DNA from: Streptomyces hygroscopicus
GTDB lineage: Bacteria; Actinomycetota; Actinomycetes; Streptomycetales; Streptomycetaceae
Direction of reading: 5' to 3'
Assembly (NCBI RefSeq): GCF_026168105.1
Contig: NZ_LBMW01000032.1
Span: forward strand, 1 to 64,000
Length of the DNA stretch: 64,000 bases
Shown in pieces: positions 17,541-26,019 of the stretch (the stretch's first letter is position 1; the number at the start of each line of letters is the position of its first letter). A program made the position numbers and the translations under genes. The notes below the pieces were generated by a model, which saw only the letters and a list, made by a program, of their open reading frames with translations, searched no databases and was not told the origin of the DNA.

Positions 17541-18464
17541 CTAGGCCCGCTGCGGGTGGTGCAGACCCAGGTTTTCGTAGATTTCCAGCGTCGCCGTGGA
17601 ATTGTTGAGTGTAATGAAGTGCAGACCGGGGACTCCTTCGGCCAGCAGCCTCGCGCAGAACTCGGTGGCGAACTCGATCCCGATCGAGCGTACAGCCGCC
17701 GGATCGTCCTTCGCTGCGAGGATCCGCTCTCTCAGACCGTCGGGGATGACGGCGTTGCTGAGCTGCGGCAGCCGCTCCAGCATCCGCACGCTGGTCACGG
17801 GCATGATCTCGGGGATGACCGGGGTCGCACAGCCCGCGCCGGCGACCCGGTCGCGCAGCCGCAGATACGACTCCGGCTGGAAGAACATCTGCGTGATCGC
17901 GTAATCGGCACCGGCCCGGCACTTGTCGACGAAATGCGTGACGTCCGTGTCCCAGTCGTCGGAGCGCGGGTGCATTTCCGGGAAGGCGGCGACACCCACG
18001 CAGAAGTCGCCCGACTCCTTGATGAGCCGGACGAGTTCGGCGGCGTAGGTCAGGCCTTTGGGGTGGCGGACCCACTCGGCCATGGGGTCGCCGGGCGGGT
18101 CTCCGCGGACCGCGAGCATGTTGCGGATGCCGGCGTCGGCGTACTGGCCGATGATGTTGCGCAGCTCGGCGACGGAGTGATTGACCGCGGTGAGATGGGC
18201 GACCGGCGTGAGCGTGGTGTCCACGACGATCTGCTGGGTCTCCTTGACGGTGCCCGCACGGGTGGAGCCGCCCGCGCCGTACGTCACGGACACGAAGTCG
18301 GGGGCGACCGCCTCGACCCTCCGGAGCGCGCTCCACAGGTTCCGCTCGCCCTTGGGCGTTTTCGGCGCCGAGAACTCGAACGAGTACGTCGTCTTGCCGG
18401 TGGCGAGGATGTCGCGCACTGTCCGCGCGCGATCAGTCCTCGTGGATGCGGTTCCGAGGGCCAT
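17541..18464 (-). CDS. metF: 5,10-methylenetetrahydrofolate reductase
   Basis: The 307-residue protein is full length for MetF, with the FEFSAPKTPKGERNLW N-terminal motif, VSVTYGAGGSTR, HLTAVNHSVAEL, NMLAVRGDPPGD and ITQMFFQPESY. It reduces 5,10-methylene-THF to 5-methyl-THF with FAD, supplying the methyl group for methionine synthesis. The mRNA is probably leaderless, since a strong promoter ends six bases before the ATG. No SAM or SAH riboswitch was found in its upstream region. Confidence 0.95.
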   Translation of the reverse strand: MALGTASTRTDRARTVRDILATGKTTYSFEFSAPKTPKGERNLWSALRRVEAVAPDFVSVTYGAGGSTRAGTVKETQQIVVDTTLTPVAHLTAVNHSVAELRNIIGQYADAGIRNMLAVRGDPPGDPMAEWVRHPKGLTYAAELVRLIKESGDFCVGVAAFPEMHPRSDDWDTDVTHFVDKCRAGADYAITQMFFQPESYLRLRDRVAGAGCATPVIPEIMPVTSVRMLERLPQLSNAVIPDGLRERILAAKDDPAAVRSIGIEFATEFCARLLAEGVPGLHFITLNNSTATLEIYENLGLHHPQRA

Positions 18465-18470
18465 AGTCGC

Positions 18471-18499
18471 AGGTTAGCCAGGGGTCGACGGTCGCCCAA
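18471..18499 (-). promoter_or_regulatory. Leaderless promoter of metF
   Basis: TTGGGC (18494-18499) and TAACCT (18471-18476) are 17 bases apart on the minus strand, and the -10 ends six bases before the metF ATG. Transcription would start at or next to the initiation codon. A TTGTCCACC sequence, one base off the Streptomyces DnaA box, lies further upstream at 18535-18543. Confidence 0.6.
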
Positions 18500-18638
18500 C
18501 CGGACGCACGAAATTTGCCCGAATTGTCGATTTGTTGTCCACCTGTCGGACACCGGGGCGTCGACTCGTGCCCGGCGCAGAGCACTGCGTGGCGCTGAGC
18601 CGAGCCCCGCGCTGCGCTGAGCCGAGCCCTGCCTCGCG

Positions 18639-19289
18639 CTAGGCCGTGCGCAGCCGCTTCGCGAACTCGGCGGCCGCAGCGCCCGGGTCCTCGGCCTCCG
18701 TGATGGCGCGGACGACCACCACACGGCGGGCGCCCGCCTCCAGGACCTCGTCCAGGTTGCCCAGGTCGATGCCGCCGATGGCGAACCAGGGGCGGTCGGT
18801 GCCGAGGGCGGCGGTGTGGCGGACCAGGCCGAGGCCGGGGGCCGGCCGGCCGGGCTTGGTGGGGGTGGGCCAGCAGGGACCCGTGCAGAAGTAGTCCACG
18901 CCTTCCTGGACGGCTGCGGCATCGGCCTCCGCCTCGGAGTGCGTGGAGCGCCCTATGAGGACGTCGTCGCCGAGGACGGCGCGGGCCGCGGGAACAGGGA
19001 GGTCTCCCTGGCCCAGATGCAGAACGTCACTGGCGGCGGCGTGGGCGACGTCCGCGCGGTCGTTCACCGCGAGCAGCTTGCCGTGGCGGGCGCAGGCGTC
19101 GGCGAAGACCTGGAGGTGCTCCAGCTCCTCGGCGGCCTCCATGTCCTTGTCACGCAGCTGGACGATGTCGACGCCACCCGCGAGGACCGCGTCGAGGAAC
19201 TCGGCGAGGTCGCCCTGGCGCTTGCGGGCGTCCGTGCAGAGGTAGACGCGGGCATCCGCGAGCCGGGCGGAGCGGGCGGTGTCGGGCAC
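18639..19289 (-). CDS. thiE: Thiamine-phosphate synthase ThiE
   Basis: The 216-residue TIM-barrel protein has VDIVQLRDKDMEA, LLAVNDRADVAHA, DVLHLGQGDLP, IGRSTHS and FAIGGI, the HMP-PP- and thiazole-phosphate-binding motifs of ThiE. It joins the pyrimidine and thiazole halves of thiamine monophosphate. The start is GTG 19289. The thiazole genes thiOSG lie 2.5 kb away on the other strand; no thiC or thiD is in the window. No TPP riboswitch precedes thiE itself. Confidence 0.93.
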   Translation of the reverse strand: MPDTARSARLADARVYLCTDARKRQGDLAEFLDAVLAGGVDIVQLRDKDMEAAEELEHLQVFADACARHGKLLAVNDRADVAHAAASDVLHLGQGDLPVPAARAVLGDDVLIGRSTHSEAEADAAAVQEGVDYFCTGPCWPTPTKPGRPAPGLGLVRHTAALGTDRPWFAIGGIDLGNLDEVLEAGARRVVVVRAITEAEDPGAAAAEFAKRLRTA

Positions 19290-19310
19290 GGTGGGTTCCC
19301 CGGGGTAGGT

Positions 19311-19375
19311 GGCGTACGGGCCGCGGCGGGCGCGGTCGGCCGGAGCCGTGGCCCGTGGACCGCGGCCCGTACGCC
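19311..19375 (-). terminator. Terminator-like inverted repeat between the Rv2175c-type gene and thiE
   Basis: GGCGTACGGGCCGCGG (19311-19326) is perfectly complementary to 19360-19375, a 16-bp stem with a 33-base loop. It lies 22 bases past the stop of the upstream minus-strand gene and just before thiE. Confidence 0.6.
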
Positions 19376-19397
19376 GGGCGGTTGTTCTCGGATCGGA

Positions 19398-19763
19398 TCA
19401 GACGGCGAGCGCCTGCGCGCGGCGCTTCACCTCCGTGCCGCGATTCTCGCTGAGGGCCTGCGCGGGGGTGCCGGGCAGGGTGGGGTCCGGGGTGAAGAGC
19501 CACTCGATCATCTCTTCGACCGTGAAGCCGTCGTCCCGCAGGAGCGTCAGGGTGCCGGACAGGCCCTTGACGACCTTGTCCCCGTCGATGAAGGCGGCGG
19601 GAACGTGCAGCGCGCGGTTCTCACCACGACGTACGGCGATGAGCTGGCCCTCCTTGACCAGCTGCCGGACGCGCGTCACCTCGACACCGAGCGCTTCGGC
19701 GATGTCGGGCAGGGTGAGCCATGCAGGGACGAGAGCATCGATCTTTGCGTCAATCTCGGTCAC
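19398..19763 (-). CDS. Rv2175c-type DNA-binding protein
   Basis: The 121-residue protein has a winged helix-turn-helix at about residues 15-45 (LPDIAEALGVEVTRVRQLVKEGQLIAVRRG) and a helical C-terminus. It resembles mycobacterial Rv2175c, a DNA-binding protein reported as a substrate of a PASTA-type kinase. A PASTA kinase gene lies 4.3 kb downstream. GTG 19763 is the first start giving the family N-terminus (VTEIDAKIDALVPAW). No ribosome site precedes it, so it may be leaderless. The 222 bases up to the next gene show nothing recognisable. Confidence 0.8.
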   Translation of the reverse strand: MTEIDAKIDALVPAWLTLPDIAEALGVEVTRVRQLVKEGQLIAVRRGENRALHVPAAFIDGDKVVKGLSGTLTLLRDDGFTVEEMIEWLFTPDPTLPGTPAQALSENRGTEVKRRAQALAV

Positions 19764-19985
19764 AGGATTAAGCGTGCCATCCCGGACTGACAGTCGGAAG
19801 CGGGGCGCCTCCGGGCGGGGTGCCGGTTGCCTCCGGCGGTGGACAGGGAACCGGCCCGGCGGGTGTTTCGCAGGTGCGGTGGACGCCCTGCCGCCGAGGC
19901 GGGGGCCGGCGCCCGGAGGCTTCCGCGGCACGGCGGGGCGTACGGGACGTGACCGTACGGCACCGCCCGGAGACGGAGAAGCACC

Positions 19986-21212
19986 TCACGCCGTGGCCTC
20001 CTTCAGCGGGCGGGACGGATCCGACAGGAGTGCCGGGTCCATGGGGGTGCCCGATTCGATCAGGCGGCGGCCCTGGGCCAGGTCCCGGGGGCGGCCCACC
20101 GCCAGCAGGGCCACCAGGCGGCCGGAGCGCAGCCAGCACACCGCCCATGCCGCGCCCTCCGGGTCCCCGCGCCACACGGTGGTGTCGGCGGACGCGTGAT
20201 GACCCACGTACTGGACGAAGCGGCCGAACTGCTCCGACCAGAAGTACGGCACCGGGTCGTACGCCACCGGCGTCTCCCCGATGATGTTCGCGGCCACCGT
20301 GCGCGGACCCTGGAGGGCGTTGTCCCAGTGGTGGACCAGCAGGCGCTGCTCGTAGCGCCCCGACGGGAAGGACGCGCAGTCCCCCACCGCGTACACGTCC
20401 GGCGCCGACGTGCGCAGGTGCTCGTCGGCCAGCACCTCGCCGTCGAGGCCCAGCGCGATGCCCGATCCGGCCAGCCACGCGGTCGCCGGACGCGCCCCGA
20501 TGCCCACGACCACCGCGCCCGCGGGCACCCGGGAGCCGTCGTCGAGCACCACGGCCCCCGGCTCGATGCGCTCCACGCGCGCGTTCGTGCGCAGTTCGGC
20601 CCCGCTGGCCGCGTACCAGCCCGCCATCGGCGCCGCCACCTCCGCCGGCAGGGCCCCCGCGAGCGGCCGGTCCGCGGCCTCCACCACCGTCACCGCGCAG
20701 CCTGCCTCGCGCGCCGCGGTGGCGAACTCGGCGCCGATCCACCCCGCGCCCACGACCACGATGTCGTGCTGCCGGGCGAGGACCGGCCGCAGCCGCTCGG
20801 CGTCGTCCAGCGTGCGCAGCAGATGCACCCCGGGCACGCCGTCGGCGCCCGGCAGCCGGATCGGTTCGGCACCGGTGGCGAGGACCAGGGCGTCGTAGGG
20901 GACGGGCCCCTCCACCGTGTCCAGTTCATGGTCGTCGGGCCGCACCCCGAGCGCCTCGCAGCCCAGCCGCAGCTCGATCCCCAGGGACTCGAAGTCGACG
21001 TCGAAGGCGGAGCCCTCGGCCTTTCCCAGCAGCACGGCCTTGGACAGCGGCGGCCTGTCGTACGGCTGGTGCGGCTCCGCGCCGATCAGCGTCACGCTGC
21101 CGGTGAAGCCCTGCTCCCGCAGGGCGACCGCGGTCTGCACCCCGGCCATGCCCGCGCCCACGACGACGGCGCGCCGTGCCGAATCGCTCCGTGCCTGCGT
21201 CTGCTCGCTCAC
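19986..21212 (-). CDS. Ferredoxin reductase-like NAD(P)/FAD oxidoreductase
   Basis: The 408-residue protein has two dinucleotide-binding motifs, VVVGAGMAGVQTAVAL near residue 16 (FAD) and IVVVGAGWIGAEFATAA near 150 (NAD(P)H), and the FAD motif VYAVGDCA near 280. A C-terminal reductase domain follows. This is the architecture of rhodocoxin/putidaredoxin-type ferredoxin reductases, but no ferredoxin or P450 gene is adjacent. GTG 21212 was chosen (VSEQTQ); ribosome binding is weak (GGTGATCAG). A perfect palindrome lies 17 bases upstream. Confidence 0.85.
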   Translation of the reverse strand: MSEQTQARSDSARRAVVVGAGMAGVQTAVALREQGFTGSVTLIGAEPHQPYDRPPLSKAVLLGKAEGSAFDVDFESLGIELRLGCEALGVRPDDHELDTVEGPVPYDALVLATGAEPIRLPGADGVPGVHLLRTLDDAERLRPVLARQHDIVVVGAGWIGAEFATAAREAGCAVTVVEAADRPLAGALPAEVAAPMAGWYAASGAELRTNARVERIEPGAVVLDDGSRVPAGAVVVGIGARPATAWLAGSGIALGLDGEVLADEHLRTSAPDVYAVGDCASFPSGRYEQRLLVHHWDNALQGPRTVAANIIGETPVAYDPVPYFWSEQFGRFVQYVGHHASADTTVWRGDPEGAAWAVCWLRSGRLVALLAVGRPRDLAQGRRLIESGTPMDPALLSDPSRPLKEATA

Positions 21213-21228
21213 CTGATCACCATAGACA

Positions 21229-21245
21229 ACTGACAATTTGTCAGT
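21229..21245. promoter_or_regulatory. 17-bp palindromic operator candidate ahead of the ferredoxin reductase gene
   Basis: ACTGACAATTTGTCAGT is a perfect palindrome around a single central base. It spans the stop of the upstream small gene and ends 16 bases before the reductase GTG. With no unpaired loop and an AT centre it looks more like a repressor site than a terminator. Its ACTGAC/GTCAGT arms equal those of the operator at 10713-10726. Confidence 0.5.
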
Positions 21246-21595
21246 CAGGGGGCGTGCTGAGTGACCTGCTCCACAACGCTCGTCCCGCTGCCCGGCTGCG
21301 ACTCCCACTCCCACGTCTCCTCCAGGCGCACCCGCCCGTCGGGAAGCTCCACGACGCGCGAGACACAGTGCCCGGACGACGTGGTCCCGTCGCGCTTGAG
21401 CTGCACGTACCGGAAGTCGAGACCGTCACCCTGCCGCGTACCCACCAGACGGCCGCGCACCACGTCGCCGCCCGCGTACTCGGCCCAGATCTCGCCGTCC
21501 TCCTCGTGGTACGTGAACCGGGTGCGGGTACCGACCTGACCTGCGGCCTGGTCCGTGACGGGGGCGAGGACCAGACCGTCGAGCGAGCGGGCCAT
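21245..21595 (-). CDS. Small conserved beta-rich protein of unknown function
   Basis: The 116-residue protein has the pattern VGTRTRFTYHEEDGEIWAEY, LDFRYVQLKRDG, GHCVSRVVELPDGR and LEETWEWESQPGSGTS. This belongs to a small beta-barrel family that is sometimes labelled N-acetylglutamate synthase in databases, a label with no visible basis in this sequence. ATG 21595 was chosen because AAGGGAG lies nine bases upstream. It runs into the flavoprotein gene and is divergent from the thiO operon. Confidence 0.7.
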   Translation of the reverse strand: MARSLDGLVLAPVTDQAAGQVGTRTRFTYHEEDGEIWAEYAGGDVVRGRLVGTRQGDGLDFRYVQLKRDGTTSSGHCVSRVVELPDGRVRLEETWEWESQPGSGTSVVEQVTQHAP

Positions 21596-21609
21596 GAACG
21601 CAGGCTCCC

Positions 21610-21638
21610 TTACTGACGCAAACGGCACGGGCTAGGGT
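21610..21638 (+). promoter_or_regulatory. Promoter for the thiO-thiS-thiG operon
   Basis: TTACTG (21610-21615) and TAGGGT (21633-21638) are 17 bases apart. Transcription would begin about 21645, just ahead of the TPP aptamer. Confidence 0.5.
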
Positions 21639-21651
21639 GGCCAACGTACAA

Positions 21652-21747
21652 GCACTCGCGGGAGCCCGGGCGCACCGGGCTGAGAGGGAGGCTGGCGGCC
21701 TCCGACCGTACGAACCTGATCCGGGTCATGCCGGCGAAGGGAGGGGG
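21652..21747 (+). ncRNA. TPP (THI-element) riboswitch
   Basis: The conserved blocks of the thiamine pyrophosphate aptamer are present in order: GGGAGCCC, GGGCTGAGAGGGAGGC (21677-21692), GAACCTGATCCGGGTCATGCC (about 21712-21732), and the closing GGCGAAGGGAGGGGG. The 3' end of the element contains the purine-rich ribosome site of thiO, so TPP binding probably hides that site and shuts off translation. An ATG at 21728 inside the aptamer is not the gene start. Confidence 0.95.
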
Positions 21748-21757
21748 CTGGACGCCC

Positions 21758-22924
21758 ATGTCGTCTACATCCACGTCAGACGTCCTCGTCGTCGGGGGCG
21801 GGATCATCGGGCTCGTGACCGCCTGGCGGGCGGCGCAGCGCGGGTTCGCCACCAGCGTGGTGGATCCCGAGCCGGGCGGCGGAGCGGCCCAGGTGGCCGC
21901 CGGGATGCTCGCAGCCGTCACCGAACTGCACTACGGCGAGCAGACGCTGCTCGCCCTCAACCTGGAGTCCGCCCGCCGCTATCCGGACTTCGTCGCCGAG
22001 CTGACCGGGGCCACGGGCCGGGATCTCGGCTACCGCCGGTGCGGCACGCTCGCCGTGGCGCTCGACGCCGACGACCGCGCCCATCTGCGTGAGCTGCACG
22101 CCCTGCAGCAGCGGTCGGGCCTCGCGTCGGAGTGGCTGAGCGGGCGCGAGTGCCGCCGCCTGGAGCCGATGCTCGCGCCGGGCGTGCGTGGGGGGCTCAG
22201 GGTCGACGCCGACCATCAGATCGACCCGCGCCGTCTCGTCGGGGCCCTGATGACGGCCTGCGAACGCGCCGGAGTGGTCTTCCACCGGCAGTGGGCGGAG
22301 CGGCTGACGGTGGTGCGGGAGCGGGCCGCCGGGGTCACGACCGCCGACGGCACCGGTCTCGCCGCCGGGCAGGTCGTCCTCGCCGCGGGCAGCCTCAGCG
22401 GCCGTCTCGGGGGCCTCCCGAGGGAGGTCCTGCCGCCCGTGCGCCCCGTGAAGGGGCAGGTGCTGCGGCTGACCGTGCCGAAGCGGTACGCGCCGTTCCT
22501 GAGCCGCACCGTGCGGGCCGTCGTCCGCGGCAGCCAGGTCTATCTGGTGCCGCGCGAGAGCGGCGAACTCGTCGTCGGCGCGACCAGCGAGGAGCTCGGC
22601 TGGGACACGACGGTCACCGCGGGCGGCGTCTACGAGCTGCTGCGGGACGCGCACGAGCTGGTCCCCGGGATCACCGAGCTGCCGCTCACCGAGACCCGCG
22701 CGGGACTGCGGCCGGGCTCCCCGGACAACGCGCCGCTGCTCGGCCCGGCACAGCTGGACGGTCTGCTGCTGGCCACGGGGCACTACCGCAACGGCGTCCT
22801 GCTCACCCCGGTCACCGGGGACGTCATGGCGCACGCCCTGACGACCGGGGAGCTCCCGGACGAGGCCCGCCCCTTCACCCCCCGGCGCTTCACCGCCGCC
22901 GAACTCACGGAGCAGCCCGCATGA
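21758..22924 (+). CDS. thiO: Glycine oxidase ThiO
   Basis: The 388-residue FAD enzyme has VLVVGGGIIGLVTAWRAA at the N-terminus, a DAO-type fold, GGLRVDADHQIDPRRLV, and a C-terminal GLRPGSPDNAPLLGP and TGHYRNGVLLTP. It oxidises glycine to the imine used in thiazole synthesis. ATG 21758 lies 10 bases after the purine-rich end of the riboswitch; the in-frame ATG at 21728 is within the aptamer. It overlaps thiS by four bases (ATGA). Confidence 0.95.
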   Translation: MSSTSTSDVLVVGGGIIGLVTAWRAAQRGFATSVVDPEPGGGAAQVAAGMLAAVTELHYGEQTLLALNLESARRYPDFVAELTGATGRDLGYRRCGTLAVALDADDRAHLRELHALQQRSGLASEWLSGRECRRLEPMLAPGVRGGLRVDADHQIDPRRLVGALMTACERAGVVFHRQWAERLTVVRERAAGVTTADGTGLAAGQVVLAAGSLSGRLGGLPREVLPPVRPVKGQVLRLTVPKRYAPFLSRTVRAVVRGSQVYLVPRESGELVVGATSEELGWDTTVTAGGVYELLRDAHELVPGITELPLTETRAGLRPGSPDNAPLLGPAQLDGLLLATGHYRNGVLLTPVTGDVMAHALTTGELPDEARPFTPRRFTAAELTEQPA

Positions 22925-23121
22925 ACATCTCGGTCAACGGGGAGCCCCGCCAGTTCGCTTCGGGCATCGCGCTCGACGCGGTGGTGCGGACCCTCACCGC
23001 GGCCCCCTCGGGCGTGGCCGCCGCCCTCAACGAAACCGTCGTCCCGCGCGCGCAGTGGCCGTCCACGCGCCTGTCCGAGGGGGATCGCGTCGAGATCCTC
23101 ACCGCAGTCCAAGGAGGCTGA
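22921..23121 (+). CDS. thiS: Sulfur carrier protein ThiS
   Basis: The 66-residue ubiquitin-like protein begins MNISVNGEPRQF and ends in the required Gly-Gly (AVQGG), which is adenylated and thiocarboxylated to carry sulfur to ThiG. The ATG overlaps the thiO stop, and three bases separate its stop from the thiG start. No thiF adenylyltransferase is present in the window. Confidence 0.95.
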   Translation: MNISVNGEPRQFASGIALDAVVRTLTAAPSGVAAALNETVVPRAQWPSTRLSEGDRVEILTAVQGG

Positions 23122-23124
23122 CCC

Positions 23125-23919
23125 ATGGCCGACGATCCCTTCGTCCTCGGTGGTACGACCTTCTCGTCCCGGCTGATCATGGGGACCGGCGGGGCACCCA
23201 GCCTCGAGGTGCTGGAGCGGGCGCTGGTCGCATCCGGCACGGAGCTGACGACGGTCGCGATGCGACGCGTCGACGCCTCGGCGCACGGGTCCGTCCTGTC
23301 CGTGCTCGACAAGCTGGGCATCCGGGTCCTGCCGAACACAGCGGGCTGCTTCACCGCGGGGGAGGCCGTGCTCACCGCCCGCCTCGCGCGCGAGGCGCTC
23401 GAAACGGACCTCGTCAAACTGGAGGTCATCGCCGACGAGCGCACCCTGCTGCCCGACCCGATCGAACTGCTGGACGCGGCCGAGACACTGGTCGACGACG
23501 GCTTCACCGTGCTGCCGTACACGAACGACGACCCCGTCCTCGCCCGCAAGCTGGAGGACGTCGGCTGCGCCGCGATCATGCCGCTCGGCTCCCCGATCGG
23601 CTCCGGGCTGGGGATCCGCAACCCGCACAACTTCCAGCTGATCGTGGAGCACGCGCGCGTGCCGGTCATTCTGGACGCGGGGGCGGGTACGGCGTCGGAC
23701 GCGGCGCTGGCGATGGAGCTGGGGTGCGCGGGTGTGATGCTCGCCTCGGCGGTGACCCGGGCGCAGGAGCCGGTGCTGATGGCCGACGCCATGCGGCACG
23801 CGGTGGAGGCGGGGCGGCTGGCCCATCGAGCGGGGCGCATTCCGCGCCGGCACTTCGCGGAGGCGTCCTCTCCCGCCGAGGGCATGGCTCACCTGGACCC
23901 CGAGCGGCCGGCCTTCTGA
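23125..23919 (+). CDS. thiG: Thiazole synthase ThiG
   Basis: The 264-residue TIM-barrel protein has FSSRLIMGTGG, the Schiff-base Lys98 in DLVKLEVIAD, LPYTNDDPVLARKL, IMPLGSPIGSGLGI and VILDAGAGTASDAA, all diagnostic of ThiG. It condenses deoxyxylulose 5-phosphate, dehydroglycine and ThiS thiocarboxylate. AAGGAGG precedes the ATG. It is the last gene of the TPP-controlled operon; no strong terminator is visible downstream. Confidence 0.96.
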   Translation: MADDPFVLGGTTFSSRLIMGTGGAPSLEVLERALVASGTELTTVAMRRVDASAHGSVLSVLDKLGIRVLPNTAGCFTAGEAVLTARLAREALETDLVKLEVIADERTLLPDPIELLDAAETLVDDGFTVLPYTNDDPVLARKLEDVGCAAIMPLGSPIGSGLGIRNPHNFQLIVEHARVPVILDAGAGTASDAALAMELGCAGVMLASAVTRAQEPVLMADAMRHAVEAGRLAHRAGRIPRRHFAEASSPAEGMAHLDPERPAF

Positions 23920-24031
23920 GGCCCTCCCGGGCGCCGCGCGCCTGCGGTATGCGTCACAGCTCGGCTGCAGTCGTGCCCCGGAATCGACGGAACGGCCGGG
24001 GCCGACAGTGTGCCCTCGTAGACTCACCTGC

Positions 24032-25942
24032 GTGGATACGACCCTTCAGGACCCTCTCGTCGGGCAGGTGCTCGACGGCCGCTACCGCGTCGACGCGCGC
24101 GTCGCGGTCGGCGGGATGGCCACGGTCTACCGGGCCGTGGACACCCGGCTGGACCGAGTGCTCGCGCTCAAGGTGATGCACCCGACGCTGGCCGCCGACG
24201 CGTCGTTCGTCGAGCGCTTCATCCGCGAGGCCAAGTCGGTGGCGCGCCTCGCCCACCCGAACGTGGTGCAGGTCTTCGACCAGGGCACCGACGGGTCGTA
24301 CGTCTACCTCGCCATGGAGTACGTCGCCGGGTGCACCCTGCGCGACGTGCTGCGCGAGCGCGGCGCGCTGCAGCCGCGCGCCGCCTTCGACATCCTCGAG
24401 CCGGTGCTGGCCGCCCTGGGCGCCGCACACCGTGCCGGGTTCGTGCACCGGGACATGAAACCGGAGAACGTCCTGATAGGGGACGACGGCCGGGTCAAGG
24501 TGGCCGACTTCGGTCTGGTGCGGGCGGTGGACACCGTCACGAACACGACGGGCGCCGTCCTCGGCACGGTCTCCTACCTCGCCCCGGAGCAGATCGAGAA
24601 CGGCACCGCCGACACCCGGGTCGACGTGTACGCGTGCGGGGTCGTCCTCTACGAGATGCTCACCGGGGCCAAGCCGCACCAGGGCGAGTCCCCCGCCCAG
24701 GTGCTCTACCAGCACCTGAACGAGGACGTGCCGCCCCCGTCGGCCGCCGTGCCGGGGCTGCCCGTGGACCTGGACGAACTGGTCGCGTCGGCGACCGCGC
24801 GCAACCCCGAGCTGCGCCCGCACAACGCGGTGGCGCTGCTCGGCCAGGTGCTGGAGGCACGCGGCGCGCTCACCGCCGAGCAGCTGGACGCCGTACCGCC
24901 GGGGGCCATCGCCTCGGAGCACCACAACGCCGAGGACCGGACGAGCGTGATACCGCGTCTGCTGCCGGTGAACCCGGTCAACGAGGACGAGGCCGTGCTC
25001 AACCGGACGAGCCGGCTCGAGAGCCCGGCGCCCGAGCCCCCTCGGCGCTCCGCGCGTCCCCGGCGCGGACTGCTGGCGCTGGTCCTCGCCGTGCTGGTGG
25101 TGTTCGGCGTCGGCGCGGGCGTCTGGTACATAAACTCCGGGCAGTTCACCAAGGTCCCGCCGGTGCTGGCGAAGACCGAGGCCCAGGCGCGGACGCGGCT
25201 GAGGAAGGCCGGGCTCGAGGTCAGGCAGGTCAAGCACGCCTACAGCGACACTGTGCTGCGCGGCACCGTGATCAGCACCGACCCGGCGGCGGGCACGCGG
25301 ATACGCTCCAACGACTCGGTGACACTGACTCTCTCCGACGGCCCCGAGACGGTGGCGGTGCCCGATCTGAAGGGCTTGCCGCTGAACGAGGCACGGAACC
25401 GGCTGAAGAGGAACGGCCTGGTCGCCGGCATGGTCACGGACGCGTTCAGCGAGGACGTGCCCAAGGGGCAGGTGATCGGCACGGACCCGGTCGCCGGCAC
25501 CCAGCGCCACGGCGGTTCGGCGATCGCGCTCAGCGTCAGCAGGGGCGCGCCGGTGGACGTACCCGACGTCACCGGCGCCTCCATCGACGAGGCGACGGCT
25601 CAGTTGCAGGGCGCGGGCCTTCGGGTGAAGATCGCCGACACCCAGGTCACCTCGGAGTTCGACGCCGGGAAGGTCGCCCGGCAGTCGCCGGGCGCGGGCC
25701 TGCAGGCCGGCACGGGCGACACGGTCACGCTGACGATCTCCAAGGGCCGTGAGATGGTCGAGGTACCGGATGTGACCGGCGACAGCGTCGACGACGCGAA
25801 GAAGACGCTCCAGGCCGCGGGCTTCCAGGTCGAGGAGGACCGGGGACTGCTGGGCCTGTTCGGCGACACGGTGAAGAGCCAGTCGGTGAAGGGCGGCCGG
25901 AAGGCACCGAAGGGGTCCACGATCACGATCACCATCCGGTAG
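24032..25942 (+). CDS. PASTA-domain serine/threonine protein kinase (PknB type)
   Basis: The 636-residue protein has a kinase domain at about 15-275 with Lys47 (LALKVM), the HRD catalytic Asp141 (FVHRDMKPEN), DFG at 159-161 and the APE motif. A juxtamembrane linker follows, then one transmembrane helix at about 346-366 and four PASTA repeats from about 374 to the end. PASTA kinases sense peptidoglycan fragments and control growth and division. GTG 24032 lies seven bases after TAGACT (24019-24024), so the mRNA is probably leaderless. The GG of the glycine loop (VAVGGMATVY) is intact. Confidence 0.93.
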   Translation: MDTTLQDPLVGQVLDGRYRVDARVAVGGMATVYRAVDTRLDRVLALKVMHPTLAADASFVERFIREAKSVARLAHPNVVQVFDQGTDGSYVYLAMEYVAGCTLRDVLRERGALQPRAAFDILEPVLAALGAAHRAGFVHRDMKPENVLIGDDGRVKVADFGLVRAVDTVTNTTGAVLGTVSYLAPEQIENGTADTRVDVYACGVVLYEMLTGAKPHQGESPAQVLYQHLNEDVPPPSAAVPGLPVDLDELVASATARNPELRPHNAVALLGQVLEARGALTAEQLDAVPPGAIASEHHNAEDRTSVIPRLLPVNPVNEDEAVLNRTSRLESPAPEPPRRSARPRRGLLALVLAVLVVFGVGAGVWYINSGQFTKVPPVLAKTEAQARTRLRKAGLEVRQVKHAYSDTVLRGTVISTDPAAGTRIRSNDSVTLTLSDGPETVAVPDLKGLPLNEARNRLKRNGLVAGMVTDAFSEDVPKGQVIGTDPVAGTQRHGGSAIALSVSRGAPVDVPDVTGASIDEATAQLQGAGLRVKIADTQVTSEFDAGKVARQSPGAGLQAGTGDTVTLTISKGREMVEVPDVTGDSVDDAKKTLQAAGFQVEEDRGLLGLFGDTVKSQSVKGGRKAPKGSTITITIR

Positions 25943-26019
25943 TGACGGCCCGCAAGAACCGCAGGAGACCCGGGGCCCGGAAGGACCGCCGGAATCCGCA
26001 GCCCGGAAAGGCCGCGGGG

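Noticed and set aside
18465..18638. SAM or SAH riboswitch upstream of metF
   Set aside because: The conserved blocks are absent and the promoter lies directly at the start codon, leaving no leader.
21728..21757. Upstream in-frame ATG for thiO
   Set aside because: It lies within the conserved core of the TPP aptamer (GGGTCATGCC); the ATG at 21758 is correctly spaced from the purine-rich site.
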